Source: Candidatus Stygibacter australis (GTDB lineage: Bacteria > Cloacimonadota > Cloacimonadia > Cloacimonadales > TCS61). From it: a DNA stretch of 55,317 nucleotides. Shown one piece after another: positions 16,584 to 26,900 of this stretch. The notes below the pieces were generated by a model. The model saw only the letters and a program-made list of their open reading frames with translations, made no database searches and was not told the origin of the DNA. The position numbers were made by a program, and so were the translations under genes. Numbering within the stretch: position 1 is the first letter of the stretch; the number at the start of each line of letters is the position of its first letter. The DNA is taken from contig JAVCDJ010000165.1 in the NCBI GenBank assembly GCA_030765845.1, positions 1 to 55,317 on the forward strand, read 5' to 3'.

Positions 16584-18911
16584 ATGATTATACGCTCAGC
16601 TCCCTGCACTCTGATACTGCCGGTACTGGGTTGGGTAGGCGGGTTGGTTGCCGGGCAGTTCTTTGAACTTTCAGCTGCTTTGCTGATTGCCGTTATCTCT
16701 ATAAATATTATCATCCTTATCCTCTCAAAATATAATAATATTTTACTACTCCTATTAATTTTCTGGCTCGCTTTTTTTAGAATGGAACTGGCAGATATCA
16801 GACCTGCCCACCATCTTGACAATATTCTGAAACCAAGCCAGAAAGTAGAAACCAGATTAACAGGTATGATAAAAAGAGAAATCCGCAAAGATGAATATTC
16901 CGGTAATTACCTGGTAAAAGTCCTCAGCCTCGATGAACAAAAAGCCAGAGGCAATATCTACCTGAAAGCAGATAATTCTTTTTACTCAGGGGATAAGATA
17001 CAGGGAACCGTTGTGCTGGAAAAACCAGAAGGCGCTCGAAATCCGGGACAGCCAGATAAGAGATCCTACTATCAATTGAAAGGGATCAGCGGGTTTGCTG
17101 AAGCTAAAATTTCTATGACCCGTGATACTGATCATCAGCCGGACTTGTTTTATCGATTGGCACATGCTATCGAAGACAGGCTCAATAAACGGCTGGGAAG
17201 TGCTGCCCCTTTTGCCCTGGCTGTCACTCTGGGAAAAACCTCAGCTACGAACTGGGATTTCCATAAGAATATCCGCAGAGCAGGACTTAGTCACCTCTTT
17301 GCTGTAAGCGGACTGCATGTGGGCATCATCGCCCTGATCATGTACAGCATATTAATGACCTTCTTTCCTTATAAAGCAACTCGCATCGCTATGATCATCA
17401 TGCTGCTGATATATGGATTTTTGTGCCACTGGACTCCTTCCGTATCCCGCGCGATCATCATGCTGGGACTTTATACCCTGTGCCAATTGCTGGAAAGACC
17501 AGTTAATCTCAATCAAATATTGCTCCTGAGTCTTTTACTGATTACGCTTATTGCTCCATATCACCTGTTCTCCCCCGGCTTACAGCTCAGCTTTGCTGCC
17601 ACACTGGTGATCATCAATCTTGCTTCGCTTATAGAGCTGCAGTTATTTTACAGACGACTGGTAATGAGGAATATAATGGCTGGCAGGATTTTACAGACAA
17701 TATTACTCACTACTGCCATTATCCTGTTTATCTCACCCATCAGCCTGGCAAATTTCGGTACATTCTCTGCTAATGGTATTATCTGCATTATCCCGGCTTC
17801 CATTCTATTCAGTCTGCTTCTGCCACTCGCTTTCACACTCATCATCCTGCCCTGGGGATGGCAGCCATTTGCCCACAGCTTTAAATTCCTGCTTTACCTA
17901 TTTTACAAATGGCTCGGGATTTCAGCGAATCTTCCATTCTATATGCAAAACTTCAAAATTGAGTTCTGGCAGACTGGCTTGATCTATCTTATGCTTTTGA
18001 TGACAGCAGTCTGCTATAAAAACCGGAGTAAGATCAAAGCACTGATCTTTCTCTTGCTCATTCCCTGCATATTATTAATACCTTATATCCATTATGATAA
18101 CAGAGATGAATTTAAGATCACCTGTATTGATTGCGGTCAGGGTGATCTAAGCTTTGTGGAACTGCCCTCCGGTGAAAAACTTCTCATAGATACCGGACCA
18201 AATGATCATCAACGGGGCACTGCCAGCACCAGTTTACTTCCCTGGCTCTCCCAAAGGGGTATTAGCGAGCTTAATTATGTAATAGTAACACATGCTCATG
18301 ATGATCATTATGGCGGATTAGTGGCGATATTTGAAACTCTCAGAGTGAACGCCGTTGTCACTAGTGATCAGTTCTGGCAGGATCTTAATGATATTGAGCT
18401 GAAAACTGCCTTTGCCAGAGAAAAATCCCAGCTCATTACTATCTCTGATACCACCAGCCTCTGGCTGGGAAACACCAGATTACAATTCCTGCTCCCGGAC
18501 TCATCATTTACTGCCAATAATCAGAACAATAAATCTCTGGTTATCAAGCTTTCTCACGATGATTTCTCCGCCTTATTTACCGGTGATATTGAAGAAGAAG
18601 CTGAAAACTGGCTTTTGACAAATTATTATGACCTGCTGGATAGTGATTTTTTGAAAGCTCCACATCATGGCAGTATTTCTTCTAATACAGTGGATTTCAT
18701 CCAGGCAGTGAGTCCCAAAGTCTGCTTTATCCCTGCCGGAAAAAATAACAGGTTCCGCTTTCCTCATCAGATTGTAGTGCAACGCTATGATTTTCTTGAT
18801 GATCATCTGGTGATAGCTGCCTATGATGGAGCCCTGGTGTTACATATTAGTGACACTAAAACGCTGTGCGAGATCATGCTCCGAGACACCACTTTCAGCA
18901 TTGATAATTAG
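16584..18911 (+). CDS. comEC: ComEC/Rec2 DNA-uptake channel protein
   Basis: The 775-residue membrane protein has N-terminal hydrophobic segments and an OB-like region (LTGMIKREIRKDEYSGNYLVKVLS). Next is the polytopic competence domain with HLFAVSGLHVGIIALIMYS and PSVSRAIIMLGLYTL. The C-terminal metallo-beta-lactamase domain carries THAHDDHYGG at about residues 569-578 and a later APHHGS. ComEC carries single-stranded DNA across the inner membrane during natural transformation. The ribosome site is weak, so the start is uncertain by a few codons; the gene follows pgi by 11 bp and may be coupled. Confidence 0.93.
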   Translation: MIIRSAPCTLILPVLGWVGGLVAGQFFELSAALLIAVISINIIILILSKYNNILLLLLIFWLAFFRMELADIRPAHHLDNILKPSQKVETRLTGMIKREIRKDEYSGNYLVKVLSLDEQKARGNIYLKADNSFYSGDKIQGTVVLEKPEGARNPGQPDKRSYYQLKGISGFAEAKISMTRDTDHQPDLFYRLAHAIEDRLNKRLGSAAPFALAVTLGKTSATNWDFHKNIRRAGLSHLFAVSGLHVGIIALIMYSILMTFFPYKATRIAMIIMLLIYGFLCHWTPSVSRAIIMLGLYTLCQLLERPVNLNQILLLSLLLITLIAPYHLFSPGLQLSFAATLVIINLASLIELQLFYRRLVMRNIMAGRILQTILLTTAIILFISPISLANFGTFSANGIICIIPASILFSLLLPLAFTLIILPWGWQPFAHSFKFLLYLFYKWLGISANLPFYMQNFKIEFWQTGLIYLMLLMTAVCYKNRSKIKALIFLLLIPCILLIPYIHYDNRDEFKITCIDCGQGDLSFVELPSGEKLLIDTGPNDHQRGTASTSLLPWLSQRGISELNYVIVTHAHDDHYGGLVAIFETLRVNAVVTSDQFWQDLNDIELKTAFAREKSQLITISDTTSLWLGNTRLQFLLPDSSFTANNQNNKSLVIKLSHDDFSALFTGDIEEEAENWLLTNYYDLLDSDFLKAPHHGSISSNTVDFIQAVSPKVCFIPAGKNNRFRFPHQIVVQRYDFLDDHLVIAAYDGALVLHISDTKTLCEIMLRDTTFSIDN

Positions 18912-18942
18912 CCTAAAATAACCCCTTCCTAAAACCAAAGAA

Positions 18943-18994
18943 GAACAACTTAGCACTATCTAACAAAAAAATGTCAGTACGTGCTTTGTTGTTC
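18943..18994. repeat. 52-nt hairpin repeat, family 2, copy B
   Basis: GAACAACTTAGCAC (18943-18956) pairs with GTGCTTTGTTGTTC (18981-18994) with two mismatches. On the minus strand this copy repeats copy A (6229-6280), including the loop. An outer imperfect pairing (ACCCCTTCC near 18921 with GGAAAAGGGG near 19007) extends the structure. It lies 31 bp past the comEC stop and may also stop that transcript. Confidence 0.65.
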
Positions 18995-19182
18995 CTCCTT
19001 GATGCCGGAAAAGGGGCTAACTTATTTGTTTTTATAGGTCTTATAGGTCACCTGGGATATATAGGGAGATTTATGGGTGATTTTGGGCTGGGAATAATTG
19101 CTGTTGCTAAAAATTATCAGTGTTGTAAAAAATGACCGGAAATAAAAGTGTCCTGATTTTGGGACAGTAAATAAGGGAAATT

Positions 19183-21129
19183 ATGAGATCAATCAGGAAT
19201 ATTGGAATTATAGCACATGTGGATGCTGGCAAGACCACAATAACGGAACAGATGCTATATTTGACCGGTGAGTTACGCAAGCCTGGCAGTGTGGATAACG
19301 GGACGAGTGTGATGGACAATCTGAGCGTGGAGAAGGATCGCGGTATAACTGTTAAAGCAGCAGCTATTCAATTTGCATATGAGAATGCGCTTATCAATCT
19401 GATTGATACTCCCGGGCATGCTGATTTCATTGGAGAGGTGGAAAGGTCTTTATCCGGTCTGGATGGAGCGATCATAGTTCTTTCTGCTGCTGAAGGTATT
19501 GAAGCACAAACCCCCTTATTATGGCATTTCCTGCAGCTCCTCAAAATTCCTGCGATTATCTTTATCAATAAAATTGACCGCATGAATTCTGATGTGGAGA
19601 AAGTGATAGAAAATATCAATCAGGAACTTACTGACCGCATCATTGTGATGCAGAAGCCCGTGCTGGAAGCAAAACCGGAAGCAAGCATAGAGTCCTGGCA
19701 GACAGACAATACAGAAACTATCTGTGAGCAGGATGATGAGCTTATAATGAAATATCTGGAAGGGATAGAAATTTCGGATGCGGAATTAGATAACAGTTTA
19801 AAGAAATCTTGCCAGGCAGGTAAACTGTATCCGGTGCTGATGGGCGCTGCCAAAAACGGAGTGGGGATAAAAAAGCTACTTGATGGTATAGTCAACTATC
19901 TTCCAGAGCCAGAGATTTTTGAAAAAACCACTAAATTTTCCGGTAGGATATTTAAGATAAGCTTCCATCCAACTCTGGGTAAATTGTGCTATATAAGGGT
20001 ATTTAATGGCAACCTGAAACCGCGTGACATTTTATTCAATGCCACTCGCGATGTTGAGGAAAAGGTGAATGCCGTATTTGTGTCCAAAACCAGGTCTCCT
20101 CAGATGACAGATGAATTGCAGGCAGGAGAAGTAGGAATTGTCACTGGATTAAAAACATCTCAGACCGGAGACTATCTGGGCGTTCTGCCGTCAGAGATTA
20201 CTCCGGAGCTGACGGTTTCACCCTTTATGGTCCAGATAAATGCTGAAAACCCCAGCTATTATTCAGCTTTGGCAGAAGCACTTGCTATTCTGAACATCGA
20301 AGAGCCTAATCTTGATTTCAATTGGGATAAAGAAGAACGACATTTGAGCCTTAAGGTGATGGGTTATATCCATATCCAGATTTTGGAGCAAACTATAAAA
20401 GACAGGTTCAATATAGATGCAAAACTTTCTGATCCGGAAATAATCTATAAAGAGACACCTTTACGCATTGCTGAAGGTTATGATGAATATACCATGCCCA
20501 AACCCTGCTGGGCAATTGTGAGATTTAAAATTATGCCAGGAGCAAGGGGCAGCGGAGTTGTTTATAATTCTATAGTTTCTGTTGATAAGATCGCAGTAAA
20601 ATATCAGAAAGAAGTCCGTCGCGCCATTCACGGAGCACTGGATCAGGGTATATTAGGCTGGGAAGTTACTGATATTATCATCACCCTCACCTACGGCGAA
20701 GATCATGAGATCCACAGTCGTCCCGGTAATTTTGCTATTGCCACTAATATTGCACTCATGAAAGCACTTGAAAAAAGTAAAACAACTCTTCTGGAACCGA
20801 TCCTTTCTATCAGCATTACCATAGCAGAAGAACTAAGCGGAAAGATCATGAGTGATATCCTGATGATGCGGGGCAGCTATGAGCCGCCAGTAAGCAAAAA
20901 CGGCTATGCAATGATCAAAGGCAAAGTCCCGGCTGCTACTTCTGCTGATTACCAGATAGCATTAAGTTCTATTTCCGGGGGTAAATCAGCGTTTCAGACG
21001 AGTTTTTATGGCTATGAGGCATGTGATATAGATTTAGGAAGAACGAGGTCCTATAAAGGAGTGAACCCTCTTGACCGGGCGAAGTATATCCTCAAGATGA
21101 GGGGAGCGGTGACGGAGGGGAAGATTTGA
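19183..21129 (+). CDS. TetM-like translational GTPase (ribosomal protection / EF-G-like family)
   Basis: The 648 residues have all GTPase motifs: G1 AHVDAGKTT (11-19), G2-region RGITVKAA, G3 DTPGH (75-79) and G4 NKID (129-132). EF-G-like domains follow (GRIFKISFHPTLGKLCYIRVFNG; LNIEEPNLDFNWDKEERHLSLKVMG). The length is close to TetM/TetO (about 640) and shorter than EF-G (about 700). The C-terminal third differs from classical Tet proteins, and no mobile-element genes are nearby. It could be a chromosomal relative that is not a resistance factor. AAGGGA precedes the ATG; a small TGTCC...GGGACA hairpin lies about 20 bp upstream. Confidence 0.8.
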   Translation: MRSIRNIGIIAHVDAGKTTITEQMLYLTGELRKPGSVDNGTSVMDNLSVEKDRGITVKAAAIQFAYENALINLIDTPGHADFIGEVERSLSGLDGAIIVLSAAEGIEAQTPLLWHFLQLLKIPAIIFINKIDRMNSDVEKVIENINQELTDRIIVMQKPVLEAKPEASIESWQTDNTETICEQDDELIMKYLEGIEISDAELDNSLKKSCQAGKLYPVLMGAAKNGVGIKKLLDGIVNYLPEPEIFEKTTKFSGRIFKISFHPTLGKLCYIRVFNGNLKPRDILFNATRDVEEKVNAVFVSKTRSPQMTDELQAGEVGIVTGLKTSQTGDYLGVLPSEITPELTVSPFMVQINAENPSYYSALAEALAILNIEEPNLDFNWDKEERHLSLKVMGYIHIQILEQTIKDRFNIDAKLSDPEIIYKETPLRIAEGYDEYTMPKPCWAIVRFKIMPGARGSGVVYNSIVSVDKIAVKYQKEVRRAIHGALDQGILGWEVTDIIITLTYGEDHEIHSRPGNFAIATNIALMKALEKSKTTLLEPILSISITIAEELSGKIMSDILMMRGSYEPPVSKNGYAMIKGKVPAATSADYQIALSSISGGKSAFQTSFYGYEACDIDLGRTRSYKGVNPLDRAKYILKMRGAVTEGKI

Positions 21130-21262
21130 ATCCGCCAAAGGCGGACAAGTTTTGAATTTTGAATGGGAATGTAATGTAAGAATAAAGAGGATTTGAGCAA
21201 CGAACAAGTACTAACAAAACGAAGTGGAGAGATAGCAAAATTATATTTATTGCTTTTTTACA

Positions 21263-21428
21263 CCGTAGGAGTTAAGTAATTGTAGTAATATTCTATCCCA
21301 TGGGCACCCTTTACCCCATAGGGGTTATTTAACCGGATAATGGGGATAAATTTCCTGATACATATCCCCTACAGGGAAAATCTTTTTGTCGGGTTGTGTT
21401 TTTTTCTACAAATAGCAAACTCCTACGG
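21263..21428. repeat. MITE-like element with 11-bp terminal inverted repeats
   Basis: CCGTAGGAGTT (21263-21273) is perfectly inverted as AACTCCTACGG (21418-21428). TTGTAG / CTACAA follows a few bases inside each end. The interior has smaller palindromes (ACCCCATAGGGGT near 21312) and no ORF of note. The 166-bp size, terminal repeats and AT-rich flanks fit a miniature non-autonomous element or palindromic intergenic repeat. The 130 bp before it, after the GTPase stop, hold nothing I can identify. Confidence 0.55.
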
Positions 21429-21481
21429 AGTAAAAATTAGAGATGGAATTTTAGTTTTATAGATTTATCAAGCAATTTTTT

Positions 21482-21556
21482 AATCGAATGAGAGTAGTCC
21501 TCATCTTTGCTGCACCTTTGGGTACACTGTTGCTGCCCATTTGACTTAGATGGGTT
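21482..21556. repeat. Dispersed hairpin repeat, family 1, copy 3
   Basis: The plus strand reads AGTCCTCATCTTTGCTGCACC then GGGTACACTGTTGCTGCCCAT and TTGACTTAGATGGG. It aligns over about 65 bases with copies 1 and 2. CACTTAGATGGG of copy 1 (minus strand) corresponds to GACTTAGATGGG here. Base changes have weakened the stem, so this copy looks older. Confidence 0.55.
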
Positions 21557-21576
21557 TAGGATAATATGAATGTAAT

Positions 21577-21625
21577 CCAGAGCTGGAAGCTCTGGGTACT
21601 TAGAATTCAGACCAGGGATGGTCTG
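21577..21625. repeat. Pair of small adjacent hairpins
   Basis: CCAGAGCT-GGA-AGCTCTGG (21577-21595) and CAGACCA-GGGA-TGGTCTG (21608-21625) are perfect stem-loops 12 bases apart, both with purine loops. The CTGGAAG core recalls the hairpins at 6381-6433. They lie past the end of the OmpA-family gene on the minus strand. Confidence 0.5.
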
Positions 21626-21640
21626 TATACGCAAAAAGAG

Positions 21641-21666
21641 AAGAGCCGGAACTAGTTCCGGCTCTT
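21641..21666 (-). terminator. Terminator of the giant surface-protein operon
   Basis: A perfect 26-bp palindrome (AAGAGCCGGAAC and its complement) lies 24 bp past the OmpA-family stop codon. On the minus strand it is followed by CTCTTTTT, giving a U-rich tail. It probably ends the transcript of the OmpA-family gene and perhaps the whole surface-gene block. Confidence 0.75.
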
Positions 21667-21690
21667 TGATCTCTCTCTCTCACTCGATAA

Positions 21691-23982
21691 TTACTGCTCC
21701 AGGATCTTCACCTCAATCCTTCGATTCTTAGCTCTACCTTCAAAGGTATCATTAGAAGCGATTGGATTTGCAGCGCCATATCCTGTAGCGATCAGTCTAT
21801 CTTCGGAAATACCAGCTGAGATGAGGTATGAAACCACAGCTTCAGCGCGTTTTTGCGAAAGGTCAATATTATCATTTTTATTACCGGTATTATCAGTATA
21901 ACCACAAACTTCGAGTTTCATTTTGGGATTAGCGATCATCTGAGCAGCAAGTTTGTTCAGAGATGGGTAAGATTCTCTGGAGAGAATGGCATTACCAGAT
22001 TCAAAGTAGATATTTTCCAGGATACCGGTTTTCATACTTTCGACTTCCAGGATCTTAATTTCGATACGGCGGTTTTTCTCTCTACCTTCCTTAGTGTCAT
22101 TAGGAGCTATAGGATTAGCTTCACCATAGCCTTTTGCCTGTAAGACAGTGGGATCAATACCCTTTTCAATCAGGTAGTCCACCACAGCCTGAGCTCTTTT
22201 CTGGGAAAGCGTGAGATTATTGTTTTCATTTCCGACGTTATCAGTATAGGCAGCAATTTCGATCTTAACGGCAGGATTATCAAGCAATAATTCAGCGAGC
22301 ATATCAAGACATGCTTCACTGTAAGAATTGATTGATGCTTTACCCGTTGCGAAGCCAACACATCCCAGGACGCCTTCTTTGATCGAGCCACTTTCGAGTA
22401 TCTTGAGCTCAATACGACGATTCTTAGCGCGTCCTTCTTCAGTTTTGTTTGTAGCAATTGGATAATCATATCCATAACCTACGGCAAGAACATTATCCGC
22501 AGAAATACCTTTATTCACGATATAATCTTTAACCGCTTCAGCACGATAGAGAGCAAGATTTTTATTGTACTGTTCACCACCAGTATCATCAGAATGTCCC
22601 GCGATCTCAATCTTTGTATCACCATATTCTGCCAATACAGCGGCGACATTATCAAGAGTTTGATATGATTCGGGTCTAATTACGGCGCTATCATAATCAA
22701 AATTAATACTGAAGCGTGAGAAATCAAGCTTTGTGAGCATGATATTGAAATCATTAATATCTCCCTCACCAATATCTATATAGCCTTTTTCTACGAAATA
22801 GTCATCGGCATTTACCAGATATTCATAAGTTTCATTTTTTTCAAGATAGACTTCATAATATCCGTCAGCATCTGTTATCAATGATTCAGAATAGTCTTCA
22901 TCACCCACAATTCTCCAATCCATCCGGGCAGAGACAGGTTTTCCCATCTCATCCATCAGGTTACCTGATATCTGAACTATCGTGACCTCTTCTATGATCT
23001 CTGGTTCAATATAAGTTGTATCTACAATCGTCTCATAGATAACAACTGGCTCCGGAGCTGGTCTTTGTTCATCATCCCAGGGACGGAATACAAATGAGAA
23101 CTGGTGAGTATCGCTAAAGAGTTCGTCATATTCCTCATTTATAAATGCGTAATTAAATTCTATCCAGCGTATTTTGATTCCAAATCCTGCCGTGAAGTGA
23201 CCGTTCCTTAAACCCAATCTGAGCCCACCCTTAGTGTTATTCAGGAAACTATCTTCTTCATAAACAGGCATGATCCAGTTCCAGTATTCAGCACCAAGTG
23301 CAAGCCCTAAATCTTCACCGGATTCACCATTCAGATCAGCTACAACAGTAAGATATTCATAAGGCATCCAGGCAGTTCCAATATTATACTGCATTGGCAC
23401 TGCTTCTCCAGCTATCTCAGATGAATATAGATCACGCAGCATCAAAGCAAGTCTCAGGTTGTATTTTGTGATCATATAACCAAATCCCAGATCCATACCA
23501 AAACCGGTTTCAGTATCTTCATCTATAGTTGAGAGATAATATTTGAGTGTAATACCGGCATCTACGGCTTTAAAACTATTAGCATAACTGAGAGCGATGT
23601 TGTTTTCACTGCTGTCAAAATCACCAGTAAATTGATTATTTACATCATAACCTTCTATGTCATTCACACCAGCACTCATCAAGCTAAGGGCAAGAACACC
23701 AAAATCAAATTTTTGCCCGAGAGCAAAATAATTAAGGTCACGATCGAGTCCGAGATCATTCATGGTAGTAGCAAATTCATAGGTGTTCAGTAAATTCAAG
23801 TTTGCCGGATTCCAGTAAGCGGCATTGATATTATCTATACTGGCAGTAACAGCACCGCCCATACCCATAGCTTTGGCATCAGTACCCATTCTCATATAAG
23901 AGGCAGCGTGATTATTATCAGCAAAAAGCAACCAGGAAACCATCAGGATAACAAAGATAATTATTGTTGTCTTTTTCATCAT
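21691..23982 (-). CDS. PorV-like outer-membrane barrel with three tandem OmpA domains
   Basis: The 763-residue protein starts with a signal peptide (about 1-27). Residues 28-305 resemble the PorV/UPF0164 barrel family, opening ASYMRMGTDAKAMGMGGAV and NINAAYWNPANL. A small carboxypeptidase-regulatory-like beta domain follows (about 335-420). Three OmpA domains then come in series (about 422-535, 540-648, 652-763), each with a peptidoglycan-binding pattern (HSDDTG/YTDNVG/YTDNTG ... RAxAVxxYL ... GYGxxxPIAxN.T..GRAKNRRIE). One OmpA domain is usual. AGGGGG precedes the ATG. It is 8 bp after the 2,575-residue giant and ends the surface-gene block, so it may anchor or export the giants. Confidence 0.88.
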   Translation of the reverse strand: MMKKTTIIIFVILMVSWLLFADNNHAASYMRMGTDAKAMGMGGAVTASIDNINAAYWNPANLNLLNTYEFATTMNDLGLDRDLNYFALGQKFDFGVLALSLMSAGVNDIEGYDVNNQFTGDFDSSENNIALSYANSFKAVDAGITLKYYLSTIDEDTETGFGMDLGFGYMITKYNLRLALMLRDLYSSEIAGEAVPMQYNIGTAWMPYEYLTVVADLNGESGEDLGLALGAEYWNWIMPVYEEDSFLNNTKGGLRLGLRNGHFTAGFGIKIRWIEFNYAFINEEYDELFSDTHQFSFVFRPWDDEQRPAPEPVVIYETIVDTTYIEPEIIEEVTIVQISGNLMDEMGKPVSARMDWRIVGDEDYSESLITDADGYYEVYLEKNETYEYLVNADDYFVEKGYIDIGEGDINDFNIMLTKLDFSRFSINFDYDSAVIRPESYQTLDNVAAVLAEYGDTKIEIAGHSDDTGGEQYNKNLALYRAEAVKDYIVNKGISADNVLAVGYGYDYPIATNKTEEGRAKNRRIELKILESGSIKEGVLGCVGFATGKASINSYSEACLDMLAELLLDNPAVKIEIAAYTDNVGNENNNLTLSQKRAQAVVDYLIEKGIDPTVLQAKGYGEANPIAPNDTKEGREKNRRIEIKILEVESMKTGILENIYFESGNAILSRESYPSLNKLAAQMIANPKMKLEVCGYTDNTGNKNDNIDLSQKRAEAVVSYLISAGISEDRLIATGYGAANPIASNDTFEGRAKNRRIEVKILEQ

Positions 23983-23990
23983 GTACCCCC

Positions 23991-26900
23991 TTAATCCTTT
24001 ATTACCAGTTTGACGACGCTCTCCAGGGCTTTTGCCCCATAGTCATCTTTTCCGGTTACGTGCGCGAAATACACACCACGAGCCAGCTTAGTACCGGCAG
24101 TGGAGCCATTCCATCCTTTAGTATAGCCCATCCAGTTAATCTCATTCGCCCCTCGTCCATGGAAGTCCTCTGAGCACACTTTCCTGCCGGCAAAATCATA
24201 TATCTCGATCGATACATCAGCAAGTGGAGTCACGGTATTGATCACAAAATTTGTACCAGTAGATGTACTAAAAGGATTAGGATAGCAGTGAATATCATCG
24301 CTACCCTCGTAAATTACAGTTACCTTGAATACTGCCGTGGAATCTGACAACAGGTCAGAGGCAGTAATTTCAAAGCTATTTTCGCCAGTCCAATTAGGCA
24401 ATCCATAGAAAGTAGCTGTTTTAAGATCAGGCAGGAAAGTAAATGGAATGATCTGAATATCAGGATCACTTGTATCAGTAGTATTTACAATATCAATAGT
24501 AACCTCAGTAGCCACGTTATTATCTACATCAGTGATATAATCATTGAAATCAACATCAAGCTGGCTATTTGTAGCCACCTGGAAATCATTAACAAAGGAG
24601 ATCGCCGGTGCATCATTAACAGGATCAATCCATACGAAGAAAGTATCACGAACTGAATACATGAATCTATCCCAGCAAACAACCTTTACGGGCCATTGCT
24701 GCGTAGTGTATTCATCCTGCATGGATATGATATGCAGGCTGTCATTATCAATAGTAACAGCAAAATCCAGCGATGCAGATGCTACACTGAATTGCAGTTC
24801 ACTTTGAGGAGTGTTATCGAAGAAGAAATCTTGCAGACCGACACTGACAGTCTGGAAATCTTCAATTAAACCCTGATCTTGCAAAGGAATTGCCAGAGTT
24901 GGGAAATCATTATTTATCACACCATCAAATACAGTGGGGAAGAATGGAGCTGGAGCATGGAATTCAAATTCATCGAGCTCCACGACAGCCTGTTCATATT
25001 CAGTAGATATATATTTAAATTCCAGATTTACCATGGCTCCGGTTCCAATGATTGACTGAGTGGTATCTGGCAGATCATAATTGATGAAAGTTTCACGGAA
25101 CGAAAAGTGATTACCCGATCTTGCAAATCGTGTGGTATCTATAATAGTCCCATCAAAGTTAAACCCTAAAAATTCCAGGATTTCAGGATCAAAGAGTAAC
25201 CAGAACTCGAAACCAAATACTTCCCAATTTTCTATCAATAGATTTACATTAACCGGCAAATCAAAATCTTCACCGGGTTCCAGACCATCAAGGTTTGGCA
25301 AGGTGATAACAACATCTCCGGTAAGTGGTGGGAATTCAGCAGTTAACAGGGTGAAATTAACAATATCGGTTCTGGAATCAATTCCATCAGAAACACGGAA
25401 GAGAACATTTTCATTAACACCCCACGTATCATCTACGATAGTGATAGTGAGACCATCTATGATAAATTCATCAATATAATCATTACCTTCATAGGTTAGG
25501 GTGAGGGAATCTCCATCCACATCATAGATATACTCAGAGAAATCAAATGTTTCCACCGAATCCTCAATGGCGATAATGAAAGCAGGTAAATTGATCACTG
25601 GAGCATCGTTTACTGACTGGACAACAATTAAAACGGAATCAGTATCAGTAAGTCTGGAAAAATTATCATCAACAGTAAATTGGAGAGTTTCCTCACCATG
25701 CCAGTTAAGATCTCCCAGAATAGTTATGGCTAGTCCATCAATGATCACCAACATGTTTTCATTACCTGTTACAGTAAGAGTAAGAGGGTTATTATCAACA
25801 TCATCTACAAAGCTGGTGAAATCAATTGTCAGTGGAGTATCCTCTAATGCCTCAAACTGATCCGGTAATTCGATAGTCGGGGCATCATTGATCGGAAGAA
25901 CAACAACCCTCATATTATCATTATCACTATATTGAGGATCACTGACAGAGAATTCGATCATACCAAAGCCAGTCCAATCAGTCAGGGCAGAAATCGTAAC
26001 ATTAAGACTATCGATCTCTACAGTAAGAGAATCATCCAGTCCACCTACTTCAACCAGTATAAGATCAGAATAATTATTATCAACATCAGAGATATAATCT
26101 GAGAAATCCAGCGTAATTGACCCACCTTCATTAACGTTTACGCTTTCAGGCAGGTTAATAACGGGTGCATCATTCACAGGAGTAACTACTACCAGCACAT
26201 CATCAGAATCCTGAAGTCTGGCACCATCCTCGAAAACGGTGAAGGTAATTGTTTCATTGCCATACCAGTTGGCATTAGTCGAGAATAAAACATTCAATTC
26301 AGTAATACCTACTATGATATTCGTATTTCCAGAGACCATAAGCGAAAGGTCATCAATTGGAGTATCAACATCAGAGATATATGAGAGGAAATCTCTTTCA
26401 TGAGTATTATCCTCATTAAATCTGAATTGGTCTGGTAAATTGATATCTGGAGCATCATTAATGGGGGTAACGATCACATTCACTATATCATCATCAGTAG
26501 CACGAGTTAGATCGTCACTTACAATGAAAGTGATATCTTCATTACCATTCCAGTTTGCTCCGGCACTAAATGTTACCATAAATTGATCAATATTTACATT
26601 AATATTAACAGCATTCTGTGAAGAAAGCACAAGATTATCACCGTCAACATCATTTATAAATGGTTCAAAATTAACTTCTAAACTTAGATCTTCACCAAAA
26701 GTATATGTCGCGGGTAAATCAATAGTAGGAGCATCATTTACAGAAGCAATGATAAGATCAACATTATCTGAGCTAATTCCCCCAGCATTATCATCAACCT
26801 GGAAGCCAATATTGACCGTTCCATTAAAGTTAAGGGCTGGTGTAAATGTTACCTGAGTACCCGAAACATTGATGCCCACATTAGGATAGGTTCCCACGGC

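Noticed and set aside
21437-21634. A 65-codon minus-strand ORF.
   Set aside because: It runs through the dispersed repeat and the hairpins and is not protein-like.
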